6,550 nucleotides of DNA, taken from contig JANQME010000392.1 of the NCBI GenBank assembly GCA_028280205.1, positions 1 to 6,550 on the forward strand, given 5' to 3'. Made by a program: the position numbers and the translations under genes. The notes beneath the pieces are model-generated. The model was not told the DNA's origin. It worked only from the letters and a program-made list of their open reading frames with translations, and did no database searches. Below, piece by piece: positions 5,712-6,550 of this stretch (positions within the stretch are counted from its first letter, which is position 1; every line of letters starts with the position of its first letter). Source of the DNA: Longimicrobiales bacterium (lineage in GTDB: Bacteria > Gemmatimonadota > Gemmatimonadetes > Longimicrobiales > Gaopeijiaceae).

Positions 5712-6281
5712 TCAGCGCCTCGCGATCGGGATGCGGACGGAGGTGTTCTCCCACGCGAAGACGAGCGTGCCCGAGGAGCCGTCTCCCTCGAAGCGGAAGG
5801 TCAGCGTCTCCACGAAGTCCGCGGTCGCCGCGGGGCTGACCTGGAAAGAGCCGATGTCGGCTCGTCGGACGTCCGGGCTGATCGGGACCCCCCAACGATT
5901 CGTGTTGCCGTTGACGACGATCGTCCAGCGATCCGCCGCCGGGATGGCGTACAGGGAGTAGGAGCCGGCCGCGACCTCCACCCCGCCCACCGCCGCGGCG
6001 AAAGGAAGGTGCAGCGTCGTCGGCTCGTTGGCCCCGAAGCGCCACGGCGTGCCGTACGGATCCTGCCCTCCGACCATCGTGCGGCCCCGCGCGGACGGGC
6101 GTCCGTAGCACAGCTTGCCCGCCGCATCGCCGAGGCGAACCTCCACCGAGTCGAGTGGACTCGGGCGTTCCGCGAGAGCCTCGGGCGCTCCGCGGAACTG
6201 ACATTCGGGCGTCTGCCCTCGGACGGGTGCGGCGGCGAGCACGACACACACGCAGGCGAGCGTCGTCGGTAGCGTCTTCAT
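5712..6281 (-). CDS. DUF2911 family secreted protein
   Basis: This 189-residue protein has a signal peptide (MKTLPTTLACVCVVLAAAPVRG, cleavage likely before Gln23). The mature part shows the DUF2911 signature in order: YGRPSARGRTMVGG (about 59-72), DPYGTPWRFGANEPTTL, a strand with VEVAAGSYSLYAIP, WTIVVNGNTNRWG, and a final beta-rich segment ending VRIPIARR. Cys27 and Cys58 flank the start of the domain and could form a disulfide after export. The ATG at 6281 is chosen because the signal peptide starts there; GAGGA is nine bases upstream, and AGAGG directly touches the ATG. The family's function is unknown. It lies 31 bases downstream of the TPR-like gene on the same strand, so the two are probably co-transcribed, and it converges on the DUF4097 operon. 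Confidence 0.9.
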   Translation of the reverse strand: MKTLPTTLACVCVVLAAAPVRGQTPECQFRGAPEALAERPSPLDSVEVRLGDAAGKLCYGRPSARGRTMVGGQDPYGTPWRFGANEPTTLHLPFAAAVGGVEVAAGSYSLYAIPAADRWTIVVNGNTNRWGVPISPDVRRADIGSFQVSPAATADFVETLTFRFEGDGSSGTLVFAWENTSVRIPIARR

Positions 6282-6312
6282 CCTCTGAGATCCTCGTGCA
6301 GTGCTGCGGGGG

Positions 6313-6550
6313 TCAGCTTTCCGCGATCGTGCCGCCCAGCCGCAGCCGGGCGGTCCGGGCCAGCGCCTCCGCCGCTTCGGCGAAGTCCGGGTCGCCCGCC
6401 GCCCGTTCGTAGGCGCGGCGCGCATCCTCCCAGCGCCACAGCTCCTCCGCGGCGAGGCCGCGGGCGAAGTCGCGGAGCGATTCCGGTTCTACTCCACGGG
6501 CCGCATCCACGTTCACCGAGGAGGGACGATCGTTCCATGTGGGCTTCCGC
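6313..6550 (-). CDS. C-terminal part of a helical, TPR-like protein, cut by the right edge
   Basis: The frame is open from the window edge to the TGA at 6313-6315, giving about 78 visible residues. The segment LRDFARGLAAEELWRWEDARRAYERAAGDPDFAEAAEALAR has the spacing and residue types of a tetratricopeptide repeat (helix pair with W/A/Y positions and Pro before the next helix), followed by the tail LRLGGTIAES. A GTG at 6516 could start a 67-residue protein, but no Shine-Dalgarno supports it and the frame runs on upstream, so a larger gene is more likely. The TPR-like end suggests a protein-interaction scaffold; the full protein cannot be identified from here. It precedes the DUF2911 gene by 31 bases. 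Confidence 0.6.
   Translation of the reverse strand, partial: RKPTWNDRPSSVNVDAARGVEPESLRDFARGLAAEELWRWEDARRAYERAAGDPDFAEAAEALARTARLRLGGTIAES

Noticed and set aside
6278..6538. Minus-strand ATG frame of 86 codons near the right edge
   Set aside because: The product is Arg/Gly/Pro-rich without features, while the neighbouring frame shows a TPR-like helical pattern and a stop well placed before the DUF2911 gene.
1..6550. tRNA or rRNA genes, insertion sequences, attachment sites or defence genes
   Set aside because: None were seen on reading both strands; no transposase, integrase, nuclease or toxin-type domain is present.

Overview
The window is very GC-rich, densely coding bacterial DNA. GTG starts are frequent, and most of the long overlapping reading frames are only a by-product of the high GC. 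The gene set is an ECF sigma factor with a zinc-finger anti-sigma factor, several DUF4097 surface or periplasmic beta-strand repeat proteins, and a secreted DUF2911 protein. This set and the codon use suggest a member of the Gemmatimonadota or a neighbouring high-GC, Gram-negative-type phylum. That placement is an inference from gene content; the window has no rRNA or other marker.

Layout. On the minus strand at the left (1-1206) are a small membrane-anchored coiled-coil protein (832-1206) and, 16 bases downstream of it, a glycerophosphodiester phosphodiesterase that reaches the left edge. A divergent intergenic region (1207-1432) follows. It holds a candidate ECF-type promoter (AACC, 16-base spacer, CGTC) facing right and an imperfect dyad. 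On the plus strand (1433-5647) there is one apparent operon of five genes: ECF sigma factor, anti-sigma factor (ATGA overlap), and three different DUF4097 proteins in tandem. The first DUF4097 gene begins 2 bases after the anti-sigma stop. The second and third each have a strong Shine-Dalgarno sequence and a short leader. A large GC-rich hairpin (5651-5697) lies between this operon and a convergent minus-strand pair: a secreted DUF2911 protein (5712-6281) and, upstream of it, the C-terminal part of a TPR-like helical protein that enters from the right edge.

How the genes may work together. The sigma factor is probably held at the membrane by the anti-sigma factor, which has a cytoplasmic HxxxCxxC zinc-binding domain, one membrane helix and a long helical outer domain. 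When released, it would transcribe its own operon and so produce three exported beta-helix-like proteins. DUF4097 proteins occur in envelope-stress loci elsewhere, for example LiaG in the Bacillus lia operon, so an envelope-stress or surface-remodelling regulon is the most natural reading.

The most notable feature is the internal design of the three DUF4097 paralogues. Each has its own turn motif (mixed xDG in the first, TVNG in the second, DTGSG in the third). All three end in a closing module of the same length, with 36-37 residues between the last two turn motifs.
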